A DNA stretch of 64,000 nt from Odontocerum albicorne (GCA_949825065.1 OX463848.1:31773491-31837490), one strand, 5' to 3'. Positions 32,628 to 43,935 are shown, counted from the first letter of the stretch. Numbers and translations are program-made. The notes: generated by a model not told the origin, from the sequence alone.

Positions 32628-33400
32628 ATCCTTTAGAGAGCACACCCTCCTCAAGGGCGCTTAGAGAGCACACCCTCCTCAAGGGCGCTTAGAGAGCACA
32701 CCCTCCTCAAGGGCGTTGTAACTCGGGACTCGAACCCACTGGTATTGACAAAAACAAATATTATTGATAGATTGAAAATAAATAAAAATAGTGTAAGTTG
32801 AGTATAAGGACATGAAGGTGGGGGCTCTTAGATTAAGTTGAAGGTAAGACGAACTACGGAGGAACTTTTATAGATCTTTCGACATGTGATAATAGTATAA
32901 ATTAAGTATAAGGACATGAAGGTGGTTGCTGGGTTCTTAGATTATGTTGAAGGTAAGACGAACTACGAAGGAACTTTTATAGATGTTTCGACATGTAATA
33001 CATAATAGTATAAGCTAAGTATAAGGACATGGAGGTGGTTGCTGGGCTCTTAGATTAAGTTGAAGGTAAGACGAACTAGGAAGGAACTTTTATAGATCTT
33101 TCGACATGTGATAATAGTATAAGTTAAGTATAAGGACATGCAGGGGGTTGCTGGGTTCTTAGATTAAGTTGAAGGTAAGACGAACTACGAAGGAACTTTT
33201 ATAGATCTTTCGACATGTGATAATAACACTTTAGATGTAGTGTTTGTATGTACATTGTCATATTATTTAAATACCTCTCAAAAATGGTTGTCTTCAAGTA
33301 CTTCCTTAAGCTGCACATGCCACCCATATACCTGAACTCTTAGGATCAGACTATTCCACACCACAGGACTAGCAATTGCAACAGCCTTGTCATAATTATT
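32628..33400 (+). repeat. Rep-C composite copy with two internal arrays
   Basis: Segment A is tripled as a 28-bp unit (TTAGAGAGCACACCCTCCTC then AAGGGCGC; 32631-32716), followed by TCGGGACTCGAACCCACT. Segments B and C are repeated four times at 104-113 bp (GGACATGAAGGTGG starts near 32808, 32912, 33025 and 33134; each unit includes TCTTTCGACATGTGATAAT). Segment D (AAAATGGTTGTCTTCAAGTA, then ATTCCACACCACAGGAC) follows once. No ORF. It is the reference for the orientation of this family. Confidence 0.8.
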
Positions 33401-33837
33401 CGCCCTTTTGGTTCGATCCATTACTAAACTATTTAGATAAATGTTATAATTTATTTAAAAAATGTTTTGTATATTTCTGTAATCAGTCTTGAATTTATCA
33501 ATCATGGTTTTTCTCATCCTAATAGACAAAATATTTTTTTTAAATATTTCCAACTTTTCGATTTTCTCAAAATTGTTAAAAAGGGATGTGACAGGTTTTG
33601 GATATCAACTAGTTTACTTGAAATATAAATTGTTGTATTAGTGATCACGCATAGTTATATTGAATTTGTTGCTGCAAACACAAATTAATAAAGCTCAGTG
33701 AGATATATCTTTGTTAATAAAAAGTAAATCGGAAACATACCTAATAGTTAGAGGTCCTTTGAAGAATGAATCCTTTTTGCTATAAGCCACCTAACTTTGT
33801 ATTATGTTGTGACACTTTCATTATATACATTTACGCG
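33401..33837. other. unassigned AT-rich DNA
   Basis: Nothing recognised. Confidence 0.3.
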
Positions 33838-33995
33838 TACTGGGTTTATTACCATGAATAATCTTATTTCCAGCCAGAAAGGTGTTTAACGAGTCTGAAA
33901 TTGAAACCAGTCTAGAACTCTTTTTGATAAATCTAGGTTCTGACGGGAGTTGAACTTGCAAGCTCGAGATTAGAAGACAACCTTTTTTATGTACG
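33838..33995 (-). repeat. SINE-1 copy
   Basis: TGGGTTTATTACCATGAATA, CCAGCCAGAAAGGTGTTTAA, GAAACCAGTCTAGAAC and GGAGTTGAACTTGC are tail, middle and a worn B box in reverse complement. Confidence 0.65.
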
Positions 33996-34499
33996 ATTTA
34001 ATCATTTCAAATATATTTAGTTATAAACCTTTTCATCGCGATTTTGGATCATTGAATATTTTTCCACTCTTGAACTGGAATACAGTAAGAGGGACAATAA
34101 AATCTATATAATTTCTTTTGCAGACGATGCTACATTAGTTGCTGAACATAAAATACTTTTGTTTCAGAAATACAGCATAGTGATAGATGTTGCTAAAACC
34201 ACTTATCTGAATATCCTGTAAGATGTCAACTGTTCTTCGACGATCGATAAGTAGAGAAATTGGCGCAATTCGAATGTATGGAAGCGGATCTGCTTCGTTG
34301 TCAAGATGTACGAGAGACACTGAGCTACTGCCATATTGAGATGTCTAAAGGATGTCTAATGAAAAAACAAAGATATAAGCATAGACAATAAAGTCAGGAG
34401 CTATAAAACATCCTCAAGACTCATACGAACTTATGAAAACGAAACAACAGCAGATGATTAAAAAATTAAGGCTTTGGAGATTAAGACCCGATAACCGAA
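33996..34499. other. unassigned DNA
   Basis: 34080-34320 has near-normal base composition and could be a decayed LINE: the plus strand near 34099 reads IKSI, then FADDATLVAEHK, resembling the Y/F-A-D-D reverse transcriptase catalytic motif. Later stops prevent further assignment. Confidence 0.4.
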
Positions 34500-34830
34500 A
34501 CGTTATACTTTCCTATCGTGACATATATATTTCGCCTCCTCAGAAATTATACTTTTCATATATACCCATCGATATCTCTAAACTTTGAATTTTCCTTATC
34601 AACTGCCATTTCTTTCCCTTACATTTTCACTATATACACGTTTTCATTCTGTTTATCTTCATTAATTTACATGCCCAAACCTTTTCGAGTGGCTATCTTC
34701 ATCCTACTTAACATAATACATCAGCCTTAAGTTCAAATGTATTCCTTATTACTTTATTCAGCATTCTGCCATACATTCTTGCCCAGCGTATTCTTCTCAT
34801 ACTCGTTCAAGTCTAAAAGTTCTTCATGTG
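34500..34830 (-). pseudogene. LINE-A fragment
   Basis: CGTGACATATATATTTCGCC, TTCCTTATCAACTGCCAT, CATGCCCAAACCTTTTCGAG and CATCAGCCTTAAGTTCAAAT follow the LINE-A reverse-complement order. Plus frames at 34518-34730 and 34737-34961 are antisense shadows. Confidence 0.55.
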
Positions 34831-35129
34831 GAATAAACAGATTTGGCTATATTTTTTTGTTGTTGGTCAACAATGGTAGTCGAGCCTCTCTTGGGTGGGA
34901 GACAAACGTTCCACCTCTAGGTAACGAAGGTCGCTATTGCTCTAATGATTATCAAACTTAGTAAGCAGGCTCAAAATTAGACTCTCGGGTCATAAAATAT
35001 CCACCACTTAAGGATAACAGTAAAATAAAAAATTAAAAAATAAAATGATTAGATTTAAGTACTTACACGAATAACACTGTTAAACAATTTTTTTTAGAAA
35101 CAAAAGCCTCCATTCTTTATGGATTTCGG
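34831..35129. other. unassigned DNA
   Basis: No gene. 34880-34930 has GGGTGGGAGACAAACGTTCC, a faint SINE-1 head echo. Confidence 0.25.
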
Positions 35130-35346
35130 GAGGCTGAATTTTAAAATCACATTTTATTTTGTTATTGGTTCTTCTTTCTGTGTAATACTTAATTTGAGGG
35201 CAAAAGCAATTTTTTTTCGTCGGTATAAATAAGCTTATTGAAAGATCTGAAAAACATATACGAGTGAATATATTGAAAAGGAAAAATAAAAAAATGTTTG
35301 TTCCTCTTTTTACCCTTCATTTCGCGAATTTATTGACCTCCCATCG
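35130..35346 (-). mobile_element. partial copy of the 26603 inverted-repeat element
   Basis: The right edge CCCTTCATTTCGCGAATTTA plus TTGACCTCC equals the terminal repeat of 26603-27218. Reading inward on the minus strand, CAGATCTTTCAATAAGC and TTTTGCCCTCAAATTAAG match that element's interior in the same order. The opposite end is missing. Confidence 0.65.
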
Positions 35347-35879
35347 TATTGCCCTGTATGTAAATTTTAATGGAACGGTTAATTTTATGCCGTTTTTACA
35401 AATAAACTTGTTTAAAGCAGCAGAAACTAAGAGAATTACGAATGGTAAGTGTGTAACGATTTAAAAGTCATTGTGATACTTGTCAATATTATTGCTTTAT
35501 ATAATATGTGAGTGGTACAGTCGCGCTTTCAGTATCCATTATAAGCAAAATCAATGACTTCACTAAAAAGCTCTTGTGCCTGGTAAGAAAGAACCCTTAG
35601 TGAATCCTAGTCAAATTTTGCTACCACCATTGCACATAAAGCTTTTTTCAAAGCGATAAACAAGAATGGACATACATTTCAATATAAAAATATCCGATTT
35701 ATCTTTTTAACTGGAGCCACTATAGAATATTGACTTTTGTTTTCATAATTATCGTTGAAAATCTATAAAGTAAATATAATTTTGTTCAACCATATCATTC
35801 TGTCGTGTAACTCGCGAGGTAGACAAATAACATATCTTCAAGGTTTTCTATCCAAGCACACAACTTTCGCTTATATCAC
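35347..35879. other. unassigned DNA
   Basis: Nothing recognised. Confidence 0.3.
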
Positions 35880-36440
35880 ATTCATACATCTAGTTATGCA
35901 CAATCTTACATTTTTCATAATTTTCATTTAACCTTTTTTCAAAATGTGGTCAACAGAATCCAGACACGTTTCCCTCGGTCTATCTCTTACACGCACACTT
36001 GAAAATTTTGATTTCTATACTCGCTTAGTCATACTTTCGTCATTCATTCTGTCCACATTATCAAACCATCTTAAAGTTCATTTCCTTATCTTACTGAAAA
36101 CATTTATTTAATTCATGTATTAATTTAACCTTTCTTCATAATATATCGACATTCCACAAATTATTCTTAGTGCATCACCTAATCATAAATCTTACATTAA
36201 TCCTTCTTAAGTCAATTCCAAGCAGTGTGCATTGTCATTTTTATTACTTCTGATAAAACTTGATTGTTGCATATTATATTAATCATTATATTTCTTGTTT
36301 CCTGCCACTACCTCTTTTTCAATATCCCTTTCAACTCGTTCTTCTTTTGTAAACATACTGCCCAGATAATACTCGTATAACTTATCGACTTGTTTCTCTG
36401 AGCTAACGTGTACATTGCACATACTTTTTACCACACCTTT
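35880..36440 (-). pseudogene. LINE-A fragment, longer but worn
   Basis: CACATTCATACATCTAGTTA, CAAAATGTGGTCAACAGAAT, CCTCGGTCTATCTCTTACAC, TCAAACCATCTTAAAGTTCA and ACATTCCACAAATTATTC follow the LINE-A antisense order. The left edge lacks the terminal ACGCCGTTTCCC word. Stops are numerous. Confidence 0.5.
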
Positions 36441-37309
36441 TTCTTCAACCTTAACCTGTAAGCTATTGAGTTATGTAGGAACAATATGTACCCAGAGAGT
36501 GAGTTTTAAATTTTTTTTTACATATTTTTTATGTGAGGTTGAAGAATTATGATACATGTTTCGTTTTATTATATTATAAATCGGCAAAAGCGGAAACTGT
36601 ATTGCGAATTAGAATTCGTTATGACAAATTATCCATACATATATATATCAAAACAATTCACTTTTTTTTATATAATCTATACTTTTCTTGGATGTTAACG
36701 TGAAACGCACCGGTGCGTTCGTACAAACTTGAGATAAAATAAGTTCACACGCACCCGTGCGTTCATACTCGCTTACAGTTTAAGGTTCAATTTTACTGCT
36801 ATAATTTTTAATCCTTTTACGTGTTATATTTCATATATCTTACTTGTCAAATTTCATAAACCTTCGTGAAATATATTTTAATTTTTTGTAAAAAACAAAA
36901 AAAGTTAAAATTTGTAGGGCAGTGTCATTTGTTTAAGGTACATCCAAATATAAACACGCGTATAATATTTCATGATATATATCGGTGAGGTGAACATATA
37001 AATGGCATTTAAATTGTCCTATTAAAATTTAACACCTGGGTTTTGTATAAATAAATTTGCTACATTTAGCCTTTCAATGAAGTATATATTTTGTATCTTT
37101 GAAAACACCAACTGCGATATTTTATTTTAAAAGACCAAGCTATTTTTAAATTCTTATATACTATGGTAAATTTTTCTTATGTAGCTTTAGAAAATATTTT
37201 TGATTCAATGATAAAATAGATATTTTGAATATAATAAAGTTCTCAGAAAGCTAAGAATAATTTTCTTAATTAACAGTGATCGCTTTAAATATCTATTAAA
37301 TACATATAA
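36441..37309. other. unassigned AT-rich DNA with a GC-rich doublet
   Basis: CGCACCGGTGCGTTCGTAC (36707 region) and CGCACCCGTGCGTTCATAC (about 50 bp later) are near-identical palindrome-centred words in an otherwise AT-rich stretch. No gene is seen. Confidence 0.4.
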
Positions 37310-37660
37310 ACTTTACCTTTCCTCTTTCAAAGTTGTCAACACTTGGTCCAACAATACTTTTCTCGATTGTTCTTTAATGCGACTCCCAATTAGACTTACA
37401 TTTTCATTATTTTTACATAGTCTTTCGTCACCCATCAACATGATTAAACTACCTCAACGTACTATTTTTATTTATTCTATTTAATGCGTAAGTTTTAACT
37501 CACATTAATTCTCAATAATTACATTTCTAAATATTGTCTTATGTCGATACACCCAATATTCTCAATGCATGCATTTCTTTCTATTACTTTTCTACATCTA
37601 CATTTTACTTCCATACACCAGTGATCTACTTCATCCTACTTAAATTCTTAAAGAGTGTCC
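37310..37660 (-). pseudogene. LINE-A fragment
   Basis: AACTTTACCTTTCCTCTTTC, TGGTCCAACAATACTTTTCT, CACCCATCAACATGATTAAA and CAATATTCTCAATGCATGCA follow the LINE-A antisense order, worn. Confidence 0.5.
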
Positions 37661-38043
37661 ATACGGTGTACGGCGAGCATATTTTTCTTTAAGATAGTAT
37701 GGACGTACATGGTACGTCTTCGGCCGTACATGGTTAGTCCCAAAAAGCAAATCGGCCGAAACGAAGAATTGACACTAAATATATATATGTACGTGATTTG
37801 CAATGTAAGGATTTGTTTGTTTTTTTTTTGTTTCAAATACTATGACGCAAAAAATATTATGTACATTTATTCGTTTGTAATGTTTTAGTGTTATCAGGAT
37901 ATACTTATTTTGTGTAATGTTTTAGTGTAATCAGGATATACTTATTTTGTGTAATTTAAGTTTATTTATGTATAAAAGTGAGTTACAAATTCACGAAAAT
38001 AACGCAATACTGAAGATAAAAAAATCCATAATATGTTTCATGG
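37661..38043. other. unassigned DNA
   Basis: The 29-bp phrase TGTAATGTTTTAGTGT(T/A)ATC then AGGATATACTTATTTTG occurs twice (37876-37950). Frames at 37648-37888 on both strands are unrecognised. Confidence 0.35.
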
Positions 38044-38250
38044 TAAAAGATGACCTCCGTGGCTTAGTTGGTAAGACACTTGTCTCCCAGCCCTAGGGTT
38101 TTGGATACGATGCCCTTTGGAATCCAGATTTCAAAAAAATCTTGTCGGGTTTTCACTCTACGCGTCATGAACATTTTTTCTGGTTGATTAGAAAAAAACT
38201 GCTACTTGGCTATAAGCCCGCCAGGTTGTACTGTGTACAGTACAATTGTA
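38044..38250 (+). repeat. SINE-1 copy, near full length
   Basis: The head GACCTCCGTGGCTTAGTTGG (A box) is followed by TTGTCTCCCAGCCC and a worn B box GGATACGATGCCC. The middle is TCGGGTTTTCACTC. The tail is TTTTCTGGTTGATTAG, GGCTATAAGCCCGCCAGG, then GTACAATTGTAATACAA. The tail matches the 3' end of the LINE at 52529-52590. Confidence 0.85.
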
Positions 38251-38942
38251 ATACAAGTTTGGTTTCGTAATACGAGTACCGGTTTCGAACTCCTGCCTTG
38301 AGTTATTTAATTCATTTGATTATTCAATATATGACGGAGTGATTACGTTTTTTATTTGCAAAAAAATATTTTTAGTAGAAAACCAATACATTTTAAAAAA
38401 ATACGAGACATACTATTGTTTTAAAATGTTAAATAAAATCACCCTTTGATGCATATTTTGATCAAGGGGGGATTTTTTTTGGGGTGAAATACGTCGATCG
38501 GCGAAATGTTTATGTATATAAGTATTATGTTATGGTTAATTTTAATAAATATAGCCTTTTTCAAGTAAACTCTTATTATTTTCTATAAAGTGCACCAGTT
38601 TCAGTTGATGTTCTTTAAAACAGGTCAGAGCAAATGGTAGCCATTTTGTAGGATTACTTCGGTTAGCTGAAACTATCGTGGCGAAAAAAGGACCAAACAG
38701 GGTCGCCGCTCCCGTGTGTGCAATGCACTCAAGCGGCCAAAAACACAGAGGCTTCAATTCCAGGAATATTTTTTGTCACACAAAAAAATTGTTTTTAGCA
38801 ATGAGACTCTAAAATATTCATTTTAAGATGTACGAAAAAATGCATGCTTTAAAATATGATGAATTCATATAATTAATATTATCCTTAAAACATTATTTTT
38901 CTTTATTATTGCGTACTCAATGCTGAGTTTCGTAGACCTCTG
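38251..38942. other. unassigned DNA with one unrecognised ORF
   Basis: A 71-codon minus frame (38542-38757) has normal base composition (CFWPLECIAHTGAATLFGPF). I do not recognise it. It lacks a clear start or splice context and may be old transposon sequence. Confidence 0.3.
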
Positions 38943-39251
38943 CTATGCCTGAAACTTGGTGCACATACTGTCTTCGTCAGTAACCTTATTTATTTGGACC
39001 GACAATCTTACAGGACACCATTCTCGTGTTCGTGTCCTCGTGACCACCAAATTTTCTAAACTCTCGTTTTTATTTTTGGGAACATGTCCTAAATATATGA
39101 GAATTATTTTCCTACGTATTGTTGAAAGTCTAAAAGGTAATCGTTTATTCTTAGCTAATAAAGACGTTGGTACGTTTTGCGATATATGGAATATCTGTCT
39201 CCAATACCACATTTGGAAGATATCTACCATATTTCTTTCCTTCCCTCTCAT
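38943..39251 (-). pseudogene. RTE-like LINE C-terminal remnant
   Basis: The 102-codon frame reads MVDIFQMWYWRQIFHIS, then LSTIRRKIILIYLGHV, then NESLENLVVTRTRTREW and VQINKVTDEDS. This keeps the F-x-M-W-x-W-R, I-x-x-x-x-G-H and N-S-L-E-x-L-V order of the 28261 family, with heavy divergence. It is intact as a frame by chance and lacks all catalytic domains. Confidence 0.65.
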
Positions 39252-40684
39252 CGTCTACCTTTCCATTTTATACAAATATTAAGTATTAAGAAGAATACTT
39301 AATATTTAATTTGGCGGATTTCGGTTTTTCAAAGTTTACACAGATCCATTCATACCATCGTAAGACTTCTAACCTTGTATAAATCTTAGTACCTGGTATA
39401 AAAGTTTTACGTATAAGAGTTGAAGGTTAGCTCCTTTGTTGTTTTTAAAGAACAATATATTTTTGTTGATAATCATGACAGTTGACTAAGTTTTCAACAG
39501 TGAAACAGAATATTTTTCGAGTTGAGTTATTTAAACCTTTGACTCATATATTTGTCGTGTTGAGATATTAAAATCTTTGACTCATATATTTTTCGTGTTA
39601 ATATATTTGAACCTTTGCGTTTGTGTGTAATAAAGAAAGATTTTTCCATTATGTAACAAAATATTACACAAATTACTAACTGTTATGTGACTGACTTTTT
39701 TGTAATTTTTACTATTTTCACAATTATTTAAACATCGATATCTTTAAAAAATCTCATCCATTGTATTTTCAATCAACAAACCTTAGTATTTTTTATAAAC
39801 ATCTTTCTTAGTATTTTTCGTTATTTTTTTAATTGATTTGAAAAAAATCTTCTTGTAACAATCGGTGCACTTAAAATATTTTTTTTACGACACAGAGATA
39901 ATTGTTTATGATAATCTTCAGGTATATAACAAATAAAATTTTATACAAAAATCACATAGGTACGTACATTTTTTCAGAAAAACAAAGTAAACTTATAAGT
40001 AAATGACTTATTCCACTATCAAAATAAAAACATAATTTTGTTTACCGACCAACTTTGAAAAATCATAAAACGGGGAATTTTTAATTTTTTTTCTAAGTTC
40101 TTGATTATTAAAATATAAATATTAATTGTAATATTAAATAAATAAAAGCATAATTTTTTCAATCTTTTGACTAAGTCCACTCTCATAATTAAAGGCACGT
40201 TTATTTATGCAATGAAAAAAAAAGCTTCAAGGTAAATAATAACTGTGACAAATAAAATGTAATTCATGTAATGAATGGGGGACAATATGTTGCTAGAAAT
40301 GAGGACTCATTTCATTATATTTTAGTGCGTTATATTATCGTTATGTGCAATACAATTTTAAGGATTTATTATTATGTGTGACATTTACCACATAACTAGA
40401 AACATGTCAAAGAATCTTTCAGAGAAAATAAGATTAAAACACTTTATTTTACAAAAAAAAAAACGGAATTCACGACTCTTGGCTGGACGACAAGTTTCTT
40501 ATTCATAATTTAATCTCTGTGCGTCAATAAATATATTATTTGTAATTAAAGTAAAAAATCTGTTTTTGTGGTATTTAAAAAAAAAAATATGGGCGGGTTT
40601 TTTACTTTCGCAAACAGACGGAGTCCCTGCCCTTAAACCAGAGATTCTGTTTGAAAAACGAATTTGGGAACGGTTGGCGGGAAA
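39252..40684. other. long unassigned AT-rich stretch
   Basis: 39480-39620 holds a short repeat (TTTTTCGAGTTGAG/TTTGTCGTGTTGAG/TTTTTCGTGTTAAT followed by ATATTT...AACCTTTGACTC, three units). A worn SINE-1 word (CTTGGCTGGACGACAAG) lies at 40480. No gene is recognised. Confidence 0.35.
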
Positions 40685-40923
40685 TTAAATGTAACAACTA
40701 TGTATGTTATATGTAACCGTGCGGTATGGTGGTGCAATAGTGAAACTAGCTGCGGCCAAAAACGGCTGTAGCGGGAGTCCATAGATAAAGGCTGCAAAAA
40801 GAGACAGCGGTAATTGCGGAATGCACACGAGAGTCAAAGCGATGCTCAATATAATATACAAGCAAACTATTTTTGCACACATTTGAGACATTTGCTTAAA
40901 ACGCTGGAAATAAAGGATATTTT
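40685..40923 (-). CDS. candidate small secreted-peptide exon (unrecognised)
   Basis: The minus strand has a splice-acceptor-like ATATCCTTTATTTCCAG ending at about 40906, followed by an open frame with ATG at 40891. The 68-residue product begins MSQMCAKIVCLYIILSIALT, a good signal-peptide shape, followed by LVCIPQLPLSLFAAFIYGLP and a short Ala/Pro/Tyr-rich tail (IAPPYRTVTYN). GC is higher than the flanks. Small insect secreted and cuticle peptides often have this layout with a tiny first exon, but no family is recognised and no first exon or poly(A) signal was identified. It may be a chance frame. Confidence 0.25.
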
Positions 40924-41229
40924 ATATTGTTAAATGTAACGACATTTAAAGTTGGAAAGAATAGTTTCATTCTTTCAAATCGTGTCGACAACGACATATT
41001 TTAATTTTATCAGTTCTGAAATGCGATGGCATTGAGGGTTTTTTCCTCTGCAAATCATCTTTCGAGCAGCTAACGGGACACAGTGGGCAAACAAACCATC
41101 AGGTGTGACACTGATTGAATGTCATTATACAAACATCGTGGTGGGTCGTCTGCTTTGTATTACAATTTCGTTGTGTACAGCACAAACTGGTAATTTTATT
41201 GCTTAGTTGCAAATCTCTTCGTATTAATA
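40924..41229. other. unassigned DNA
   Basis: Nothing recognised. Confidence 0.3.
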
Positions 41230-41350
41230 AAAATTATGCTAAATAAGCTTAAAGTTAAAGCCAACTGGAATCCTTTTTTAAGAATGTAACTCCCCGGCTG
41301 GAAGACAGGCATCTTACCAACATGGTTCATAAAGGTGATCAATTGGAGAA
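41230..41350 (-). repeat. SINE-1 head and middle fragment
   Basis: AGCCAACTGGAATCC, TAACTCCCCGGCTGGAAGAC and CATCTTACCAACATGG are SINE-1 middle, B-box side and A-box side in reverse complement. Confidence 0.6.
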
Positions 41351-41630
41351 GATTCTCCTTTTGATGCACATGTGATAGAGATACCTCCATAAGGTCTATA
41401 ACATGGAAGGTGGTATTCTATCAATATATACGCTGATGGCAATATCCATGTCCTCAAGCTTTCAATTCTAGCTCTCCAGGAATCGGCGTATTCATATTCC
41501 GAAGAGCTTTCAAATAATCGTTGAGTTGTTTGAATTCCTCACACCTGGGTGTAATTTTGCAATGAATATCTGGAAGATGCATCGGAACAAGCACAAATAC
41601 CTTTTCCGTTGGGGTTTTTTTTTATTATTT
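41351..41630. other. unassigned DNA
   Basis: Nothing recognised. Confidence 0.3.
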
Positions 41631-41812
41631 CCCCTGGCGAGTTTATTGCCATGTGGTAATCTCTTCCATCCAACCAGAAATATGTTTTAATGAGCCCTAA
41701 GTGAAAACCAGACTGGAATTCCATTAAAAAAAATCTGGATTCCAGCGGGGATCGAACCCGCAACCTCCGGATCGACAGACAAGCGTCTTACCACCAGGCC
41801 ACGGGGCTGGTT
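41631..41812 (-). repeat. SINE-1, best-preserved copy
   Basis: Minus strand from 41812: CCCGTGGCCTGGTGGTAAGA (A box), CGCTTGTCTGTCGATCC, GGTTGCGGGTTCGATCCC (perfect B box), GCTGGAATCCAG, CCAGTCTGGTTTTCACTT, TTCTGGTTGGATGGAAG and GGCAATAAACTCGCCAGG. The first ~70 bases have tRNA gene spacing, but 3' of the B box it does not close an acceptor stem, so this is a SINE and not a tRNA gene. Confidence 0.9.
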
Positions 41813-42884
41813 TGAGACATCAAATAAGTAGGTGACATGTTCCGTTAAATGCAATATCTATCTGCATTCCAATGGCTTCATTCTGGGCTGTTATATTTGC
41901 TAACATCTAACTATGAGGTTCGCTGGTTGCACCTTCCAAGTGAGTTTTTTTTCTAATTCGTCCTAAGGTCTATAGTTTAAACACATATGTAACAAAAGAG
42001 AACACGAGGGATTCTTAATTCATTAACCGATACAATATATTTGGTGAGTGTTTGTCGTAGTTTTGCCCTTGGAACAGCGCGAAGGGTGAAACTGGTGAGC
42101 GTTATTCGTATTAGCAAATATTAATACATACACATGCGGCGCACGATACACGTTCGTTCTAGTGTTCTTTATTCATATGTTTTTAAATCACAATAGTTAA
42201 ATAAAATTAAAATCCAAATTTAATTTATCACAAATATTTTTGTACAATTTTGTTGACGTCATTGTTATTTCATGTACGATATGCACTGAAAGGCGCTAAA
42301 TAAATAAATATAATAAAGTGTATATTTTATTAAATAAATTACTTTCTGTACAATGAATCTATCAAAATTAAATTTAAATAAAAGGTCAATAAGTATTTGA
42401 TAAAACTAGGGTAGCAGTTATGGCTACGATTTTGGAATTAAAAATTAACTTTTATTACTTGGTCGAACAATAGAGAAACTCAATGTAGAAACAAAAGTAC
42501 TTACCTGCTCCCTTGATTTACATTTACATTTTTTGCGCCATTCATCATCAAATGATGAATAATAGTGCCGTTTGTATAGCTCTAAGAGCGCGTACGTTTC
42601 GATGTATTGTGATTTCTTTTTAATGTACCTAATTGTTCTATATAATCGTATTATTTATGATTTTTAATGTCATTTTTATTCGACAAAATGAATAGAAGCT
42701 TTTAAAATGTGGTGCTATACTAGAATAATAAAGATTTTCTGGGTTGATAAAGCGCGTAATCAAAATGTCTTCAGACACATGGAAATATACAAAGAAGTAC
42801 TCACTTGCATTCTGAGGAGAATATTGAAATACTTTGCGCAATTCATGAGAGGGAACAAATATAAAATCCTCCGAGTTATTGTGC
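41813..42884. other. unassigned DNA
   Basis: No gene is recognised. Minus frames 42638-43069 and 42760-43233 extend out of the next array and are not supported outside it. Confidence 0.3.
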
Positions 42885-43085
42885 ACATGAAGAAACATTG
42901 TGCACATGAAGAAACATTGTGCACATGAAGAAACATTGTGCACATGAAATAACATTGTGCACATGAAGAAACATTGTGCACATGCATAAACATTGTGCAC
43001 ATGAAGAAACATTGTGCACATGTAGAAACATTGTGCACATGAAATAACATTGTGCACACGAAGAAACATTGTACATATGAAGAAA
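42885..43085. repeat. 19-bp minisatellite, about 11 units
   Basis: The unit ATTGTGCACATGAAGAAAC is repeated head to tail with few changes. TGTGCACA inside each unit is palindromic. As 19 is not a multiple of three, each minus frame cycles through a 19-residue repeat rich in Cys, His and Met (HNVSSCAQCFFMCTM). This opens three overlapping minus frames and does not indicate a gene. Confidence 0.95.
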
Positions 43086-43384
43086 CAATGAAAACGAAGT
43101 GTAGGAAGAAGAAACTCCTGGCTGAAGGACCTATGAGAGTGGTTGGTGCCTTTGTAACATGGAGATAGCTCAGAGCAGCTGCAGACAAAATAAAAAAAGC
43201 GATAATGATTGTCAACATATACCGAGTAGACAAACGTTTAGGAGATTTTTATTTCAAACTTGTATTTTTTATTGTATACTCAAACTGTCTTTTCCTACTA
43301 TTTTTTATGGTGTTTTTTCCTCTCTTTTTTTAATTAAATTAACTAATTAATTGTTTTCTTACTTTTAGACGTATTCAAATTGTT

Positions 43385-43610
43385 ATATACTCGAATAACA
43401 AGATCAAGTGGATGTTGTGGTAAATGACGACCGAGAAAAATATGGCTAGACCAAGTGAATTAAATTTTGAAAGTAGAAAAATACTTGTTCAAGAAGATGT
43501 ATGGATGTGGAGGATGCGAAGGAAGTACACAACGAAAGAAAAAAAAATGTAGTTCTTTCTTATTTGCCTACCCCAATAGGGTAATGGCGTGATAGTATAG
43601 GTGTATAACA
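43385..43610 (+). pseudogene. LINE-A 3' fragment
   Basis: CGTGGTAAATGA-like Arg/Gly codons at 43415, then AAAATATGGCTAGACCAAGT encode the W-L-D-Q-V motif region. The 3' end GCCTACCCCAATAGGG plus TAATGGCGTGATAGTATA matches the family end. Stops and deletions break it. Confidence 0.6.
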
Positions 43611-43681
43611 ATTATCTCCATAATATAGGTGTTTAACATTTATCTAAAATTATGCAATAATTTATCATTGTATTGTTTATA

Positions 43682-43790
43682 GTAAAGGCAATAAATTTGT
43701 GGAGGTTTAAAAAAATTGTAATTTGTTTTATCAAACACTGTTTGTTCCACAAGTGGAATAAACAGTGTTTGATAAAACAAATTACAAAAT
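43682..43790. repeat. Penelope-like repeat, short palindrome
   Basis: GTGGAGGTTTAAA, then ATTTGTTTTATCAAACACTG, TTTGTTCCAC, one base, GTGGAATAAACAGTG, TTTGATAAAACAAAT. Two family fragments meet head to head at the TTCCAC word, giving ~33-bp arms. The hammerhead-like part is absent. Confidence 0.8.
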
Positions 43791-43867
43791 TTATCATTGT
43801 TTTTATTTTCTGTATATTTTTTATTGTATGATATATTTGTTGTAAATAAAAAAATATTTTTAATATT

Positions 43868-43935
43868 TCAATAATAACCGGTTCGAATCCAGAGTTCACA
43901 CGACCTTTAGGATAGTTTGTTCCTTAAATGGTGTT
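43868..43935 (-). repeat. Rep-C segment A (isolated)
   Basis: AACCGGTTCGAATCCAGAG, about 15 bases, TAGGATAGTTTGTTCCTTAA matches the segment A order. Confidence 0.4.

Noticed and set aside
41700..41812. Functional tRNA gene
   Set aside because: A and B boxes are good but no acceptor stem closes, and the sequence continues into the SINE-1 body present in many copies.
42638..43233. Cys-rich minus-strand ORFs as metallothionein- or toxin-like genes
   Set aside because: Cysteines come only from the 19-bp tandem repeat; all three frames give the same motif and flanks have no gene structure.
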